Below, piece by piece: positions 45,901 to 54,660 of a stretch of 64,000 nucleotides of DNA (the stretch's first letter is position 1; each line of letters begins with the position of its first letter). Under the pieces are notes generated by a model. The model was not told the DNA's origin. It searched no databases and worked only from the letters and a program-made list of their open reading frames with translations. A program made the translations under genes and the position numbers. Origin of the DNA: Mycoemilia scoparia (Eukaryota; Kickxellomycota; Kickxellomycetes; Kickxellales; Kickxellaceae); the NCBI GenBank assembly GCA_027575805.1, contig JANBPU010000043.1, forward strand, positions 39,703-103,702. The letters run 5' to 3'.

Positions 45901-47169
45901 CTCTGGAGTACCTTCATAATAGCTGTCTCCATTGTCATTGTTGCTATCATGACCATTGCCATTGGCTTGACGTGGCCGCGTGGATAGATAGTGAGCAAAC
46001 TGCGATTGTTGCTGGTCATAGATATGCCTAAACTGGGAATCTGGTGATGGTGGAGGTGGAATCATTAAGCTAGACATCAACCTCTGACTCAAATTGTGTT
46101 CTGATCCAACTCTTGAAGTAGATCTTCCAGAAATATATGGTGGTTGTGGTTGATTTTCATACGACCATGCCATATGATGAACTCTATTGTTGTTGCTACC
46201 AGGACTCGAGGGTGACATGCTGGATCTTGACCTTGAACGACGTTGTGCAACTTGGTCATCTTGGCTATGTACAAAAGTGTGTGAATGATGTTGACCTTGC
46301 TGCTGCTGTCGTTGCTGTTGTTGTTGTTGTCGAGGTCGGAGAGGTGGTGCTTCAACCTGCCCCACAAATGGACCTGGAGTTCTGGTTAATGACTCGTTAT
46401 TACTTGAGGATTGTGAGGACCTGTCTGTTATTATAGGTGGTGTTGAACTATCGTTTGTACCAAAGCTGTCTTTGTGAGACCTTGACTTTGTCTCAGCAAT
46501 TTTTGGAGTATGCTGACTATCCGGCCTAATACCTCGATCTTCGGCTGCACCTGATGTAGTTAACTGACCCTGGCTTGGTGCTGTCGTCGTTTCGTGTGTC
46601 AGCCGTTCAAGCTCACTTAATGTTACAAATTCTGGTGAACCATGACTTGGTTTTGGATTACTGCCACCACTACCGCTGTTGTCGCTGTCTCCGGAATCTC
46701 TTCCTCCGTCCGTATCGGCGGCTGTTGAAGTGGATAAATTGGTTGGTTGTGGTGCGACTTTGTGACGTACTGAAATACCACTTGCTGCTATTTGTGATGC
46801 ATGCTCTAGTGATGCACGATATACTTTTCGATGCCGAGAACCTGATGATGTTCCAGAGGAAGACCCTGCTGGAGATCCATCGCCACCACTACCACTATTG
46901 TTGCTGGTATTACCACCCCTACTCCTGGCTGTATTTAAATCTATGGCTGCTGCTGCTGCTGCTTCCGTAGTGGTGGCAACGGCACCAGGTACCCCACTGG
47001 CTGTATGCGTATCTGTAGACGCTTCTTGGTGTATCCTACTCTCTTGTCGTCCTTGTGTATTAGATTCGCGCTCAGTGTGGCTATCTGGCGGCTGCTCTTG
47101 CCTGCCGCTACTTTCTTTAGCTTCTTTTTTGTCGCTATTTGACTGATGCTGCTGCTCCTCAACACCCAT
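36961..47169 (-). CDS. Giant (3,402-residue) multi-pass membrane protein with disordered N-terminus, unknown function
   Basis: One uninterrupted exon. An in-frame TGA lies three codons before the ATG, supporting the start. Residues 1-1300 are Ser/Gln/Pro/Thr-rich low complexity. Residues 1300-2110 are Gln-rich linkers (runs of 8-12 Gln) interrupted by short helices: RKSWIKRIFGG (about 1310), RRSFGQKIKSLFSNW (1400), ALFGIWSALKALRSKK (1640), RPSFWQKLTGRFKQN (1706), GRLWDKIMGKKKK (1898), LQPVMKIFGG (2015) and LHGLWKRYR (2080). From about 2370 to 2800 there are some eight membrane segments. These include FFQVVAMYLGLIGFIAIS, LIPLAVIVVVVVGIWWPMFV, LLMLFSLLFLYRHNRRRPFF and LTITVIILNSLAVLVILYFL. A conserved-looking globular domain of about 600 residues follows, ending in a Ser/Gly tail. 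The RRPFFDPTANLSELISR segment between helices loosely recalls TRP/polycystin-like fungal membrane proteins. I do not recognise the family. Confidence 0.9.
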   Translation of the reverse strand: MGVEEQQHQSNSDKKEAKESSGRQEQPPDSHTERESNTQGRQESRIHQEASTDTHTASGVPGAVATTTEAAAAAAIDLNTARSRGGNTSNNSGSGGDGSPAGSSSGTSSGSRHRKVYRASLEHASQIAASGISVRHKVAPQPTNLSTSTAADTDGGRDSGDSDNSGSGGSNPKPSHGSPEFVTLSELERLTHETTTAPSQGQLTTSGAAEDRGIRPDSQHTPKIAETKSRSHKDSFGTNDSSTPPIITDRSSQSSSNNESLTRTPGPFVGQVEAPPLRPRQQQQQQRQQQQGQHHSHTFVHSQDDQVAQRRSRSRSSMSPSSPGSNNNRVHHMAWSYENQPQPPYISGRSTSRVGSEHNLSQRLMSSLMIPPPPSPDSQFRHIYDQQQSQFAHYLSTRPRQANGNGHDSNNDNGDSYYEGTPELSPRRPFTLYSPSIMSSANTSELAALGIDKYGISASDLMLTVSNSSVYAGHSRHASEVGQSLHTSPLIPGTGRLRSSSVTPSSRSQSCQSVTSQPGYVSSLAKEYESIVKARSDSIEPSRTPTPQPIDIPHMPEKHSGLRPKAPSSDSSDSIISSHESGLSSSGTSKSSKRNKGDKGHISRRTSFASASIKLGHVDKVRDYIEEISQKSSHSPSSSINSIPPIGVSKSAHSPTTAAIKHHSSSSIVMSTSKSESEVGHVERAYTPLRETPTPKLTTIPQLPREDEKFDLGVKNEEEEVIREDNQEMKQVKTSSNRSSSGSATTTTTSGSKDGSAASAAPIPPPNIPLPKTPKISSPGLKSPMIDMHSSPSSVAPPSNNTDDAVLSSPHIGSVSGGRHSSQPSVESGNALPADLIKELGPRHAVLPSPKVKSTKSSPEKVAQSEYSKKETRSRSKEEPASSDGVGIVEPVGGKSFDEVVQVSDDNREDGQDKEEAKGSLHSGSSSGRSGSSSNNGDGGRNNTESSTTESFYSDREYSENDALFDKPRTEKLLESPAIVYPNRNPTNVTWGQNDEVDRPPIGPVTEKSKETGSPSMKYGNKKKRHQKQKFNVEMPIVGDSPAITASLKERESKGTSAPSTSQTKRGGSRLYSEATISTPPMSQNNSGGAQEPMMSQRRPLPPLPTHSSSAYNTDPNEPLSQQEYQQSSQQSSESFSPGATTNSSSGMTGNSTESHSPRRYHGGVRPPSVMLHGSSPLRSSSGSIVHEKVMQPSASDATNEKTHGYPTSQVNTLLNSGVRVDTSGHQMVTVASTQFEKDQLHPPPPTHHSHSQQEHHGSYQPPVPQGMTTQWDEKHQGQHHQHHPQPYPQGHLNPEQTVVTPQPPRKSWIKRIFGGRDGTHIPKPTGSGAGIATAAAAGTVVGMLANANETRESLIQESEEGSSFADESEESSKVETGASQQHPADANVEQRPPRRSFGQKIKSLFSNWFEPTPEEIRQESVHKYSVSNGPSETASSPSHYNNNNNQGIPDSSHDSSGYHSHGQTQGHEQAIQSPTQSMFNDLHQQANQLAQVHQASQQQQQHQGYTDSNNLGQTTATGTSGTSPLPSPHAMQQQHLAGLQAQQQYQSYQQQPPPQQQHPQQYSQDHSQYTQSIAHQPQPPIQAYESQITQDNYSNHYSQLTQPPPPPPPPQHQAHGSGHNMVNAANVVSKLPALFGIWSALKALRSKKDSDEQQPPPPQQQQQQQQQQPQVQNLNYQQYGDEETESYAPSSDESEGEPRPSFWQKLTGRFKQNAPRPSQPDFDQHHQQEYPYGDPQYQQPQPQYHQSYSQQEPQQMSYQAPQQQQPDMTTTMPMSMPEPEHHQEPPYSQPPEPQYPPPASVSFAGPSNVHPATQPHPQTQGENEGNLISLDSSGSSSYIEGHGASGNDTSVVSSSTAHSHTNGSNLNQIVAGSAAAAAAAGAASAVAGGGTLGRLWDKIMGKKKKSEEAAAHGAGNSEHTPVVEQTTVTDNNMQYASSGQHPIPPSQPQQYQQPYPQQTEQTQNDFMSSILSSQGLGGHQGPPEPTQTTQAGGNGNIFSNIAGILGATSLLQPVMKIFGGSGGNNNGQQPNTSSGSAIPPHQSATGVPNASQAHADDSEDNGISGYLNNLIKIGLPAVSVMHLHGLWKRYRISQKPAQGYFSTVSELVNINGDHYNHNPFKLIKNAEYQPKALPLQYPALDQRLRNIPLAPFTEPRAFERAPEIMNDETVWDIIKDVENDKQKRINELIDPLPTTSTVANDRYEWNTRKKKKPRRVGDNQYGVPSGPDVGIERLGVPEERDIETGSQDGDRDAPANEEPSIPMFAPFSHIPYRIMKAIISRGGEPLFIPAHPSELSSLVKAKNTTKTDESTGPSPYRYRTGTEWSFSASAQLATGCPGSKPIIQDTAVAKGSINRRVGVHWEILRDFFQVVAMYLGLIGFIAISPSNETGQNKWTLVLLTYIPKILSLEVADLTHHNTPFMIVFSMIMLVGVLLWVACTWKNPWDVDEHSLDNSNWAWPSTIDVVQNKFKQFISPWIRNRVVFAILTTLYLPTIKLAMETLVWDYKYWPVKSNPYLHSDNPDFDSMSQSFVPGDPRSLNLRQPDSFCYTTTMKTDVFNGTYVLIPLAVIVVVVVGIWWPMFVSSQIVHHMPYLPNLGGFAKRQTKPKGIVSFTDERYATTNGYYSYKDNLASHQGLSKNDQVVVAKHLQALHYRRLLDLDDSPIKFVYEMFYPGFANTYVRMMYWKFVLVFITVVFRKDNCWARNKSRHSMDTARQVLLMLFSLLFLYRHNRRRPFFDPTANLSELISRAVTMLASIFSIALALVSIDTNKHKGLTITVIILNSLAVLVILYFLLMSTKFMRRWMSGGRNQLVFSPGVLTANSERDPMLHRLAIERVWQDTWSAILLASRDFRLLPNKRLEFSVTQARPPFLIDFHGYPAERHLENLRICENVGIENFRVSTFLERDSNFMRMANIIKNELIGPDVYFRPWDTQDEEITKLSDLGIVPKSIKSWFGQIHVVPFPFIVTIVWDDAPGVAYSFGNIEKLTKLVEQNRNGEVQRRREIRMRLRALEGQVVTLTYEKKSRIKSQLEHHIGSNSSNRPGNTIPYIKGIVRIQRHKSTMWQDRYNFNPGFKCTMDVFETGQLCVVDNKVVSATNPTNMVAGTHIDVRAYNRYLLGSTMSNTSQGLANALSAGSKSAIIGLNNNYDPTPHLTHLFSENQALIEARLPLIQKAFRHYRKWHIEEFDRKQFALSPHFHTLVFSPEHRDNLANLPSYDQLRQIIQNEKNVDIKGLFEYHGQDLASLYQRLNAITPSQSTDPISLPWYIFWDDIYRRYSTLVPQFEQYAADFSPLYTTSICYRPMPRTDLEVFLEERRLWEAIEISSSSSVMRSGSIGGSRGASVAGSRSFGPASLGYSGQPATGFLHSGVLNQLYSWLDNICRNSAASANVSNINSSYRPQ

Positions 47170-48909
47170 GTAGAATCAAACCAACAATACACGTCTAGTT
47201 GGTCAAACCAAAGCTATAAACAACGTATATATGTGTGTATATGCGTTTGTGGTTTATACTGATGATGCGATAGTATAACACGTTGATATGCGACATCAAA
47301 CACACACCAGTGTTGTTTTTGGTGTTGTGGGTGCTATGGTATATTAGAGAAGTGCTAAAAGTACAAGCAAACAAAAATGAAATGAAATGAAGATATTGAT
47401 ATTAATATTAAACTAAAGATAAAGTAATAGTAAAGAGAGAGATGAGGAGAATATGATTTCCATTACTTTGGAATGCTATAATATCCTGAGAGAGGGAGTA
47501 TAGCATAACGCACACATAATTAGGATGTGTAGCCATTACCTGGTTCTAGCTGAAAATTTATATTATCCCTCACACTTGCCATCAATGCGCTAAGCCCTAC
47601 TACTACTACAACAACAATACCCAAAAGCACGCACACTCCTCTTTGGCCAAATCAATCACACCAACCTTCCTTTTCTATAAAGAGCTTTTAGGTATACATG
47701 TGTGTATATGTTTAGTGTAAACGCGTGGGTTTGTTGGGTGAGATCTTTAAGGCGAAAGCTACGCGTCAAAACTCCTTTACACAATCAGGTTTTCGGGTAG
47801 TGACTTTTACTGGCTCCTTGGCACTCACTTATTATAAACAACAGAGATAAAGAGCTCCCCTGCCTGGGTTGCACAAAATTAAAACACGAAACAACCATTT
47901 TACCCAAAGACTTCTCCTCTGCTGCTACTGCTACTACTATATGAATATAATACTACAAACAACAACAATATTGCTAACCAATAAGCACTTTGTAAACAAA
48001 CCATGGATCACTTTCTATAATCTCTCAGCTTTTTAACATTGGACTAACTTTGATAAAATATTGATATGGAATTTATGTGGGGGAATCTATGTGGCTTGCT
48101 CAAAAAGATGTGCAATATAGGAATACAAGCGTATAACGGTTTATGCGCTGAGTTTTAAAGACCTCCAAAGCCACGATAATGGTCCAAACACTCGACATAT
48201 CAATGGTCTATAAATGCTATGAATTTCAATAAAACACATCTTGATACTACTACTGATATTTGTATGACTGTAGTCATAGGCTTCATCACAATGGCACGCT
48301 TATAAATAGTGTATGCATCCTATAGCATTTACCTATTATAGACCACACAGACGCATACGCTTCACAATTGCTACAAGGATTCTATTCTTCCTGGACGATC
48401 TAAGCTAGCATTTGATAACAATGAAGGCCAAATATTATTCTGGTACACATTTGAAGGAGATTCTGTCAAATAGCTGACTTTACAGAGAATATGAATAAAC
48501 TTTGTTTATAGCATTTCTGAATAATCTTTGGGGAGAGAGGAGGGAGGGGGATCTATTAAAGACAAATCAAAAATAAAAATAGATAAATCAAGACAAATAC
48601 TATCATTACTATCATTGTTATTATTATTATTATTATTATTATTTCATTCTTTAATGTGCTTCTTTCGTGACAAAAACAATATAATAATAAAAGAAATGAC
48701 TTATTGAACGAACATAGTAGTAGAGTAGAGATATGGTTTCAACACAACACAACAACGAAAAAGGAGAGAAAACAAATAGTAATAAAGAGGGAAATAACTA
48801 AAGAGGTTGTCGAAACAAATAGATAGATAAATTTATATAGGGAGAGATAACATCGAGTAAAATCATAATGTAACAACATATAGGAACACATAGAGAAACT
48901 ATATTGCCA
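47170..48909. other. Intergenic, promoter of the giant gene
   Basis: About 1.7 kb, A+T-rich, with CTACTACTAC-type and TTA microsatellites (about 48618-48643). A partial inverted family C element (about 48395-48475: TTCTGGTACACATTTGAAGG) is present. No gene seen. Confidence 0.55.
48395..48475 (-). repeat. Family C repeat, copy C4 (partial)
   Basis: TTCTGGTACACATTTGAAGG then AGATTCTGTCA is the inverse of the family C left end. The distal half is missing or diverged. Confidence 0.45.
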
Positions 48910-49824
48910 TTACGATTCATTCAATTCGTGTAAAAATACTTGGTTGCCAGCAGCTCCACCACCAACAACTCCAGGGGCACCCGTAGGACCTTGGGTACCG
49001 CCGTGTGAATAGGCGTTGCCTTGGCCAGCACCCATGTTGGGGCTATGGCCCATAGATGGGCCTCCAGTGTGATGAGACACTTCGGCAAATGCAGGCAAAT
49101 GAGACAGCTCTTCGGCGACCTTTTCGCGGTTGATGTTGCGCTGGTGACGTCTCCAGAACAAGAAACCGCCAACTGCAATCAGGGCCACGACGACGACAGC
49201 AACAACCACAATGGCAACAATAACACCAGTAGAGAGCTTCTTGGAACCACCGTCATTTTCACTGTTATCTTTGCCGTTATCAGATGACGAGGTGTTGGTG
49301 GGCTTGGTGGTGGGCTTGGATGATGTGTTGTCTGTATCAGTGGGTGTCGAAGAAATAGTTGTAGAAGAGTCGAAGGTTATTGTAGGAGTATCCTCGGGGG
49401 TTGAATCGGTATTCGACGTTGGAGTGTCTGAGGTCTTATCGGTGGGAGGGGTTGGCTTGTCAGTGGGAGGAGTTGATGGCGGCTGGGTAGGCTTGCTCGA
49501 CGAAGAAGGCGGTGTGGGGCTGGGGCTTGGCGAAGGATTGTCGGTTGGCTTATCTGAAGTTGGCGGGTCAGTAGGCTTAGAGGTCGAATCGGGTGGTTTG
49601 GATGAAGGTGGATCGGATGAAGGTGGTGGGTCACTCTTGTGAGTGTCTGATGGTTTGTCTCCACCACTCGTTCCTCCAGTATCGCCGCCGCCACTACCAC
49701 CACCATCGGTTGGAGTTACATCTTTTCCTCCGCTCCCGCTATCATTTTGAGCATTAGCCAAAGGTACAGCCAAAACGGCGAGTACTAGTAATAAAACTAA
49801 AGGTGCTTTCTTGAAAAGCTTCAT
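48910..49824 (-). CDS. Mucin-like single-pass surface protein (wall-sensor type architecture)
   Basis: Encodes 304 residues in one exon. A signal peptide covers 1-25 (LVLLLVLAVLAVPLANA). An ectodomain of about 170 residues is almost wholly Ser, Thr, Pro, Asp and Gly, with repeated KPTDPP and PPTDK units, and should be heavily O-mannosylated. One membrane segment lies at about 197-224 (VIVAIVVVAVVVVALIAVGG), with stop-transfer RRHQR. A cytoplasmic tail of about 75 residues is Gly/His-rich and ends HELNES. This is the layout of Mid2/Wsc-type fungal cell-wall stress sensors and related mucins. It has no WSC cysteine domain, so identity beyond architecture is open. Single-exon, normal codon use. 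Confidence 0.8.
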   Translation of the reverse strand: MKLFKKAPLVLLLVLAVLAVPLANAQNDSGSGGKDVTPTDGGGSGGGDTGGTSGGDKPSDTHKSDPPPSSDPPSSKPPDSTSKPTDPPTSDKPTDNPSPSPSPTPPSSSSKPTQPPSTPPTDKPTPPTDKTSDTPTSNTDSTPEDTPTITFDSSTTISSTPTDTDNTSSKPTTKPTNTSSSDNGKDNSENDGGSKKLSTGVIVAIVVVAVVVVALIAVGGFLFWRRHQRNINREKVAEELSHLPAFAEVSHHTGGPSMGHSPNMGAGQGNAYSHGGTQGPTGAPGVVGGGAAGNQVFLHELNES

Positions 49825-52800
49825 TGTTTGTACCAGCTAATATGTATATATGTGCGTTGAAATTTGCAGTTAAAGAAAAGCAAAGGTCAATTTTGGTGGC
49901 TGTTGATATATGGGGAAGGGGTCGCGTGCCTGTGCGGTTTTGTTTTTAGAGGATAAAATGTATCTGTGTTACTCAAATCCGAATGCCAATTGCGTTGGAA
50001 TATATATGACACTTGCACTATTGAATTTGGTGATCACAATTTATACAGCTCGTGCAACCTAAGGCCGGCAATTATATATAGTATGAATATGTGTTCGTTT
50101 AGTTTATATAGCAGCAGGTCGTTAGAGAATGGAGGGAGGGAAATTCAATAAAGCCGTTCGTTATAATAAGGCCAATATGTTAAAATGAGGGAAGTAGTAA
50201 ATTGAAATGTGCGTGTTTGCGGGGGGTAGATAGGATCCCGGAAGACCAGGGTTATTAATTTGGGGAGGGTGAAAGATTTGGAGGAAAAGGTCGTGAGAGA
50301 AAGAGTATGAGTGGAAATATAAAATCTGTAAGAAAGGAGAAACAGGGTGGATAGAGAATGTAGAAAGGTTATGCGGCGTTGAATAGAACAGAGAGGAGGT
50401 TTAAGAAATACCACAATACATAATAAAAGGAGAAAGTGAAAGGAATGGAAAATTGGCAAAGCAGGGCACAGAAAGAGGAAGTTGTAGTAGGCATTGCATT
50501 GTGGCTTGTGATATACATACGTGCTTATTTTCACTTGGATTTGAAGAAAGGTATTTTTACTTACCAACAACAAAGGACAAAGCAGGGGAAACAGAAATAC
50601 ACAACAGAGAGCAGCAGGCTCAGCAGTTATTTGAATATTTGGCTGTCTACTCCCTCGTACAATTACTCGGTTTGGAAATAAAAACAAAAACAAAGAATCC
50701 TGTGCTGTCTGTTGAACGACACAAAAGCAGGTTAATGCCAATATATTTAAAATACTGGCGGGCCCCAGTATTCTCTCAGTATGAATAAGTTTAACGAGCC
50801 GAGTAACTCACTCCAGGCTTGTTATTCGTTGGGTAACTTTTGCGTGTGTCCGTGGCTCCACTACTATTAAATTATCTCTTGAGCTACCACAGCGCTATCT
50901 TGCAAAGTACTGCTACTATTATTAAAACACGTTTAGAAAAAGGAAGGGAGAGAGAGAGAGCAAAAAGATGTCCACCTTCTAGAGAGTCTCTCTGTGGTTC
51001 ATAAACCCCAAGTATTATACTTGATTAAAAAACCACTGCTCACACACACACAGACGCAGAGACACAGGGAAGAAAGGGCTAAACCTCTGTGCCATGCTTC
51101 TGCTCCTCAACTGCGTGGACCTGCGGGCGACTGAAAAGACCTCTTGCTCCTGCCCCTGTAATCAGCCTCACATTTGTTCTCTGGTTTGTGCCCAATCCCC
51201 ACACCAAGGTTCCTTGGGATTTTAATTGGCTGCCACATTAGGCAGACACGGTTTGTGCATTCCTCTCCGACCATAGCGCCCGTTGTAGCTGTGGCAAGCA
51301 GCTGAAAAGCCCTGGCTGGTATACGCTAATGGTTTGATTGCCACCGCCTAGAGCAGATTTTAATTGGAGCAAGTGAGTGTGTGTTTAGTAGCAATAGTTT
51401 GACTCCTGTGGTGGCTTCCGCAAACAAACACCCTCTTTCTTGCTTGACAGCAGCGCTATCAATCCACACCCATCCTGCGCGATTGTATATCAAAGAAAGG
51501 GTGTGATTTCCCCAACACGCAGTTGTCTCGGAATTGGGCTGACTAGTCTATGCCAACATTGGTCCGCCTGTGTCCGTATCGGCGTTTAGGCTTGTTACAC
51601 TGTGAAACAGTCTTATTCGGATGTTGGTGGGGATCTCTTGATAGTCGATAACAAATTATACTCTCACACCCAATAACAGTTGCCCTGAGCTGTATACATC
51701 AAAATTTCACCTGTCATTTGAAATCTCAGTCAATCTGTAAGCTTGTCTTGATTTCAACCTCAAGCAGGTCAAATCCAACATTACCTCCTCTCAATCCTTA
51801 ATTTGAGGCTGGATCTATCTTGTGTTAGTAAAGTGTTCTGAGATCAGCTTGGTCTTTTTCTACAAGAACAAGAATGACTCCTTTTCATTAAAAGCCAAGA
51901 AATAATTTCAATTTCAACTAGACCACTTTATTGATCCTATTACTACTATTAGCCATTAACATCTCCTGGATTTTGTATGAACATATTCAACAGCAGCACA
52001 TACACAATCCAAAATCATATATTTTTCTGTATTCTATTCTAGCAATAGCAGTGCGGTTTTATTCTTCCTTCGATCATAGACTGCTGTTGCCCAGATTCTT
52101 AATTACAATCCTGGTTTATCTATATTTGCTTCCCTTTCGGGGTCCTTCCTAGTTTGGAAAGCCCTATGCAGACACTCGACGCCACCACCACCACCACCAC
52201 CACCTAAACAACAACAATTATAACTGACTATTATTACCCACGATCTTAGCACGCCAGCTGGACTGCTGCTTTTGTTGTTGTGACTCTGTCTGCTTGTGGG
52301 TTCTACAAGAGACTTCTTCTGCTAAAGACAATGGGATTCTGATCACATGGTCTAATCTAATCATTAAAACGCAGGGTCTTTCTTCATACTCTACTACGAC
52401 CACGACATAGGCATTGTTGTGCTAAAAATAAGTTGTAATTTATGTATGCATACTCAAAAATGATTTGAAAGAAATCAAAACTATTCTTTATAGACGAGGC
52501 GAACACAGGGACATCTCATGTGCCAAATATTTGCTTGAATCGCACCATACATCCAGATATTTACTTTATAAAATTCCTCGGTTCCACGTATGATAATACA
52601 AAGGACCAAACAATGTCTCTATTTCGACATAATTATTTTCAAAAGCTCATGCGTATGTGTATATATATGTATGTATATTGCAGAGTGTGCCTGTTCAAAA
52701 AGTGTGCCAGAATATTCACACAAATAGAAGTCTAAAATGTATGGCTTATAGGCCAAATTTGTTGGATACATAAGGGGTTCATTTATCTTTTTATGAAGAA

Positions 52801-53244
52801 CCTACCATTATATATATATAAACAAATAAATAAAGTAATAAGTATTCCAGAATTTATGTTTTTTTGTGTTTTGATAAACCAAGCATTATTTATTTGAGGG
52901 CAAACTATACTTTTGCTCATACCAAAAAAAGCTGTGTTTATTCTATAAAAATCGTCAATTCTCTATTTATCAACCATTTGCATTTATAAATGCTGAGTGA
53001 GTGAGTGAGTGTGTATTGTAAGCCTGTTTCTTGTTCATAGTAGTGATCCACACTAAAATGTGTTTAGGAATACAAGTGTGTTTAGCAGGGAGTAGCCATT
53101 ATTATCATCGTAATCTTGATCAGTATAATATCATTTTATCATGTATCTTCATCAGAGGCAGTTTGTTAAATTTAGTGCTTATAACCAAGCGAGCGAGCGA
53201 ACGAACGAGAAAGTGCATGTTGGGTGTTGCTTTCAAAGCAAAAT
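49825..53244. other. Long gene-poor interval
   Basis: About 3.4 kb upstream of the mucin-like gene and downstream of LPMO-1. Contains GA, CAC (about 52182-52204) and TA simple repeats and a family C core at about 52733-52810. The minus-strand 198-codon open frame at 50145-50741 is Leu/Phe-rich and complementary to a purine-rich strand, and I do not believe it. No RNA gene was recognised. Confidence 0.5.
52733..52810 (+). repeat. Family C repeat, copy C5 (partial)
   Basis: CTAAAATGTATGGCTTATAG then GCCAAATTTGTTGGATACAT and TTTTTATGAAGAACCTACCA follow the order of the right half of copies C1 and C2. Confidence 0.5.
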
Positions 53245-54333
53245 TTATTGGAAGTTCTGGGGTGGCTTGTTGAGGCACATAAGCTTTCCAGAAGAGTTGT
53301 AGCACTTGGATCCGCTTGGGCATGGCATGGAGTACCATTTACCGCTCATGCAGTATTTGAAGTTGGCTCCGTCGCATTTTATGTCGTTTTCGTTACATTT
53401 TTCGTTACCGTTACCGTTGTTGCCGTTGTTACCGGAGGGAGTGGTGGGGGTGGGGGCTGGTTCCTTAGATGGCTCGGCAGGAGTGATCTTGGATGGCTTG
53501 GTGGGTTTATGGGGTTGTTCGGGTTTGGTGGGGATGGGTGTTGGGACAGAATCAGTGGGAGCAGCAGTTGGTTCAGCTGGCTCGACGGGAGAAGGAGATG
53601 GGGGTTTAGGCTTTGGAGTAGTGCCGGAATCTTCACCGCTGCCGCCATCACCAGGAGAAGAGTTGCCAGAGCCGTTGACGGTAATCTTCTTGCGGTTGTT
53701 AAAGAGGTCAATGCCGGTGTCGTAGTTACCACCGAATTCTGGGATGTATGGGTTTTCAGGACCATAGTTGGGGTAGATCATCTGGGGACCAGAGAAGGAG
53801 CTGCCGCTACCCTCGATCTTGACATCGACGCAGTTCATGTAGAATTCGCGGGCACCAATGGCGTTGTTCCAGGCCCAAGCGAAGACTACCTTATCGCCGC
53901 TGGGGAGATCTTTAGGAAGTGGGATGTTGTAGCTGGTAACAGTGGCGGTGTTACTAGTGCTGGGGCCGCCAGTGAAACAGTACTTGAGCTCATCGTGGAC
54001 GACGACGAAAGTCTTACCACCATCATAAGAAAGACCGAACTGACAGTGACCACCGCCGTGGGCAGCGCCATCGGGAGTGAAGTTGACAGAGACGGTCTGA
54101 CCAGCCTTCCAGGTAGCAACTGGCTGAGAGTATGGGGTGGTGTGCTTGCAGATGGGCTGATTGATGGAGTTGCTAGTACCGATGGGGGACTTGATGTCAT
54201 AGTCGACGGACTCTCCCTGAGGAGGAGCGGGGCAGGATGAGTCAGTGCCGTAGCGAGGGCATGGAGTGGTAAAGGCCATATGGGCCGAAACTGCAGTGAT
54301 GAGGGCAGAGATGGTAGAGATCTTGAAGAGCAT
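53245..54333 (-). CDS. AA11-type lytic polysaccharide monooxygenase with C-terminal CBM19-like module (LPMO-1)
   Basis: Secreted copper enzyme expected to cleave crystalline chitin oxidatively. Single exon, 362 residues. The signal peptide covers 1-17, so cleavage exposes His18 as the mature N-terminus (HMAFTTPCPRYG). The second histidine-brace residue is His92 in AAHGGGHCQ. The axial Tyr is at about 165 in AREFYMNC. The order AHGGG-CQ, YNIPLPKDLPSGDK, FAWAWNNAIG and REFYMNC is that of AA11. Catalytic module to about 225, then a Ser/Pro/Thr/Glu linker. A six-cysteine module follows at about 308-355 (KYCMSGKWYSMPCPSGSKC), resembling chitin-binding CBM19. Near-identical catalytic module to the gene at 57.4-58.6 kb, same strand. 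The chitin substrate follows from family knowledge, not direct evidence. Confidence 0.9.
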   Translation of the reverse strand: MLFKISTISALITAVSAHMAFTTPCPRYGTDSSCPAPPQGESVDYDIKSPIGTSNSINQPICKHTTPYSQPVATWKAGQTVSVNFTPDGAAHGGGHCQFGLSYDGGKTFVVVHDELKYCFTGGPSTSNTATVTSYNIPLPKDLPSGDKVVFAWAWNNAIGAREFYMNCVDVKIEGSGSSFSGPQMIYPNYGPENPYIPEFGGNYDTGIDLFNNRKKITVNGSGNSSPGDGGSGEDSGTTPKPKPPSPSPVEPAEPTAAPTDSVPTPIPTKPEQPHKPTKPSKITPAEPSKEPAPTPTTPSGNNGNNGNGNEKCNENDIKCDGANFKYCMSGKWYSMPCPSGSKCYNSSGKLMCLNKPPQNFQ

Positions 54334-54438
54334 TGTTAATGATGAATGAAAGTAGGTGTGATTTGGCTAGCTAAAACTGACAGGCAGTATAAATTAGGAT
54401 ATTGTTATTGAATGGGGATGTATAGAGAGATTGGGAGT

Positions 54439-54453
54439 TTACGACCGGCGTAA
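54439..54453. promoter_or_regulatory. 15-bp inverted-repeat site in the LPMO-1 promoter
   Basis: TTACG-ACCGG-CGTAA: perfect 5-bp arms around a 5-bp spacer, 106 bases upstream of the LPMO-1 ATG. The LPMO-2 promoter has ATACG-GCCGG-CGTAT at similar distance. It is probably a site for a dimeric regulator; the CCGG/CGG content recalls fungal zinc-cluster sites, but that is inference. Confidence 0.5.
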
Positions 54454-54660
54454 GAGTGGTAAAGAGCTTTGGAGGATCACGAAAGGATTAGGAAAAGTAT
54501 AGTCAGCGTAGGTTTACAAGGTGTTCATTTGGATGGAAAGTTCGTGGCCTTTTATAGAGCTCTTGAAGGTGGCAGAATGGATACTGAAAATGCCTCATAA
54601 TCTGTTGCTAGTGCAGGAGGTGAGGGATTTGGCTGCATTCTCCAACTCCACTTTACAGAT

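Noticed and set aside
48910..49824. Naming the mucin-like protein as a Wsc sensor
   Set aside because: The cysteine-rich WSC domain is absent; only the Ser/Thr-rich, single-pass layout is shared.
50145..50741. A 198-codon minus-strand open frame rich in Leu, Phe and Ser
   Set aside because: It is the complement of a purine-rich (GA, AAAG) stretch, lacks any domain and has simple-sequence composition.
53224..54240. A 338-codon open frame on the strand opposite LPMO-1, with a similar 333-codon one opposite LPMO-2 (57552-58553)
   Set aside because: The two match each other only because the LPMO genes match. Strong G/C third-position bias in the sense genes removes stops from the antisense frame. 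There is no start context, domain or signal.
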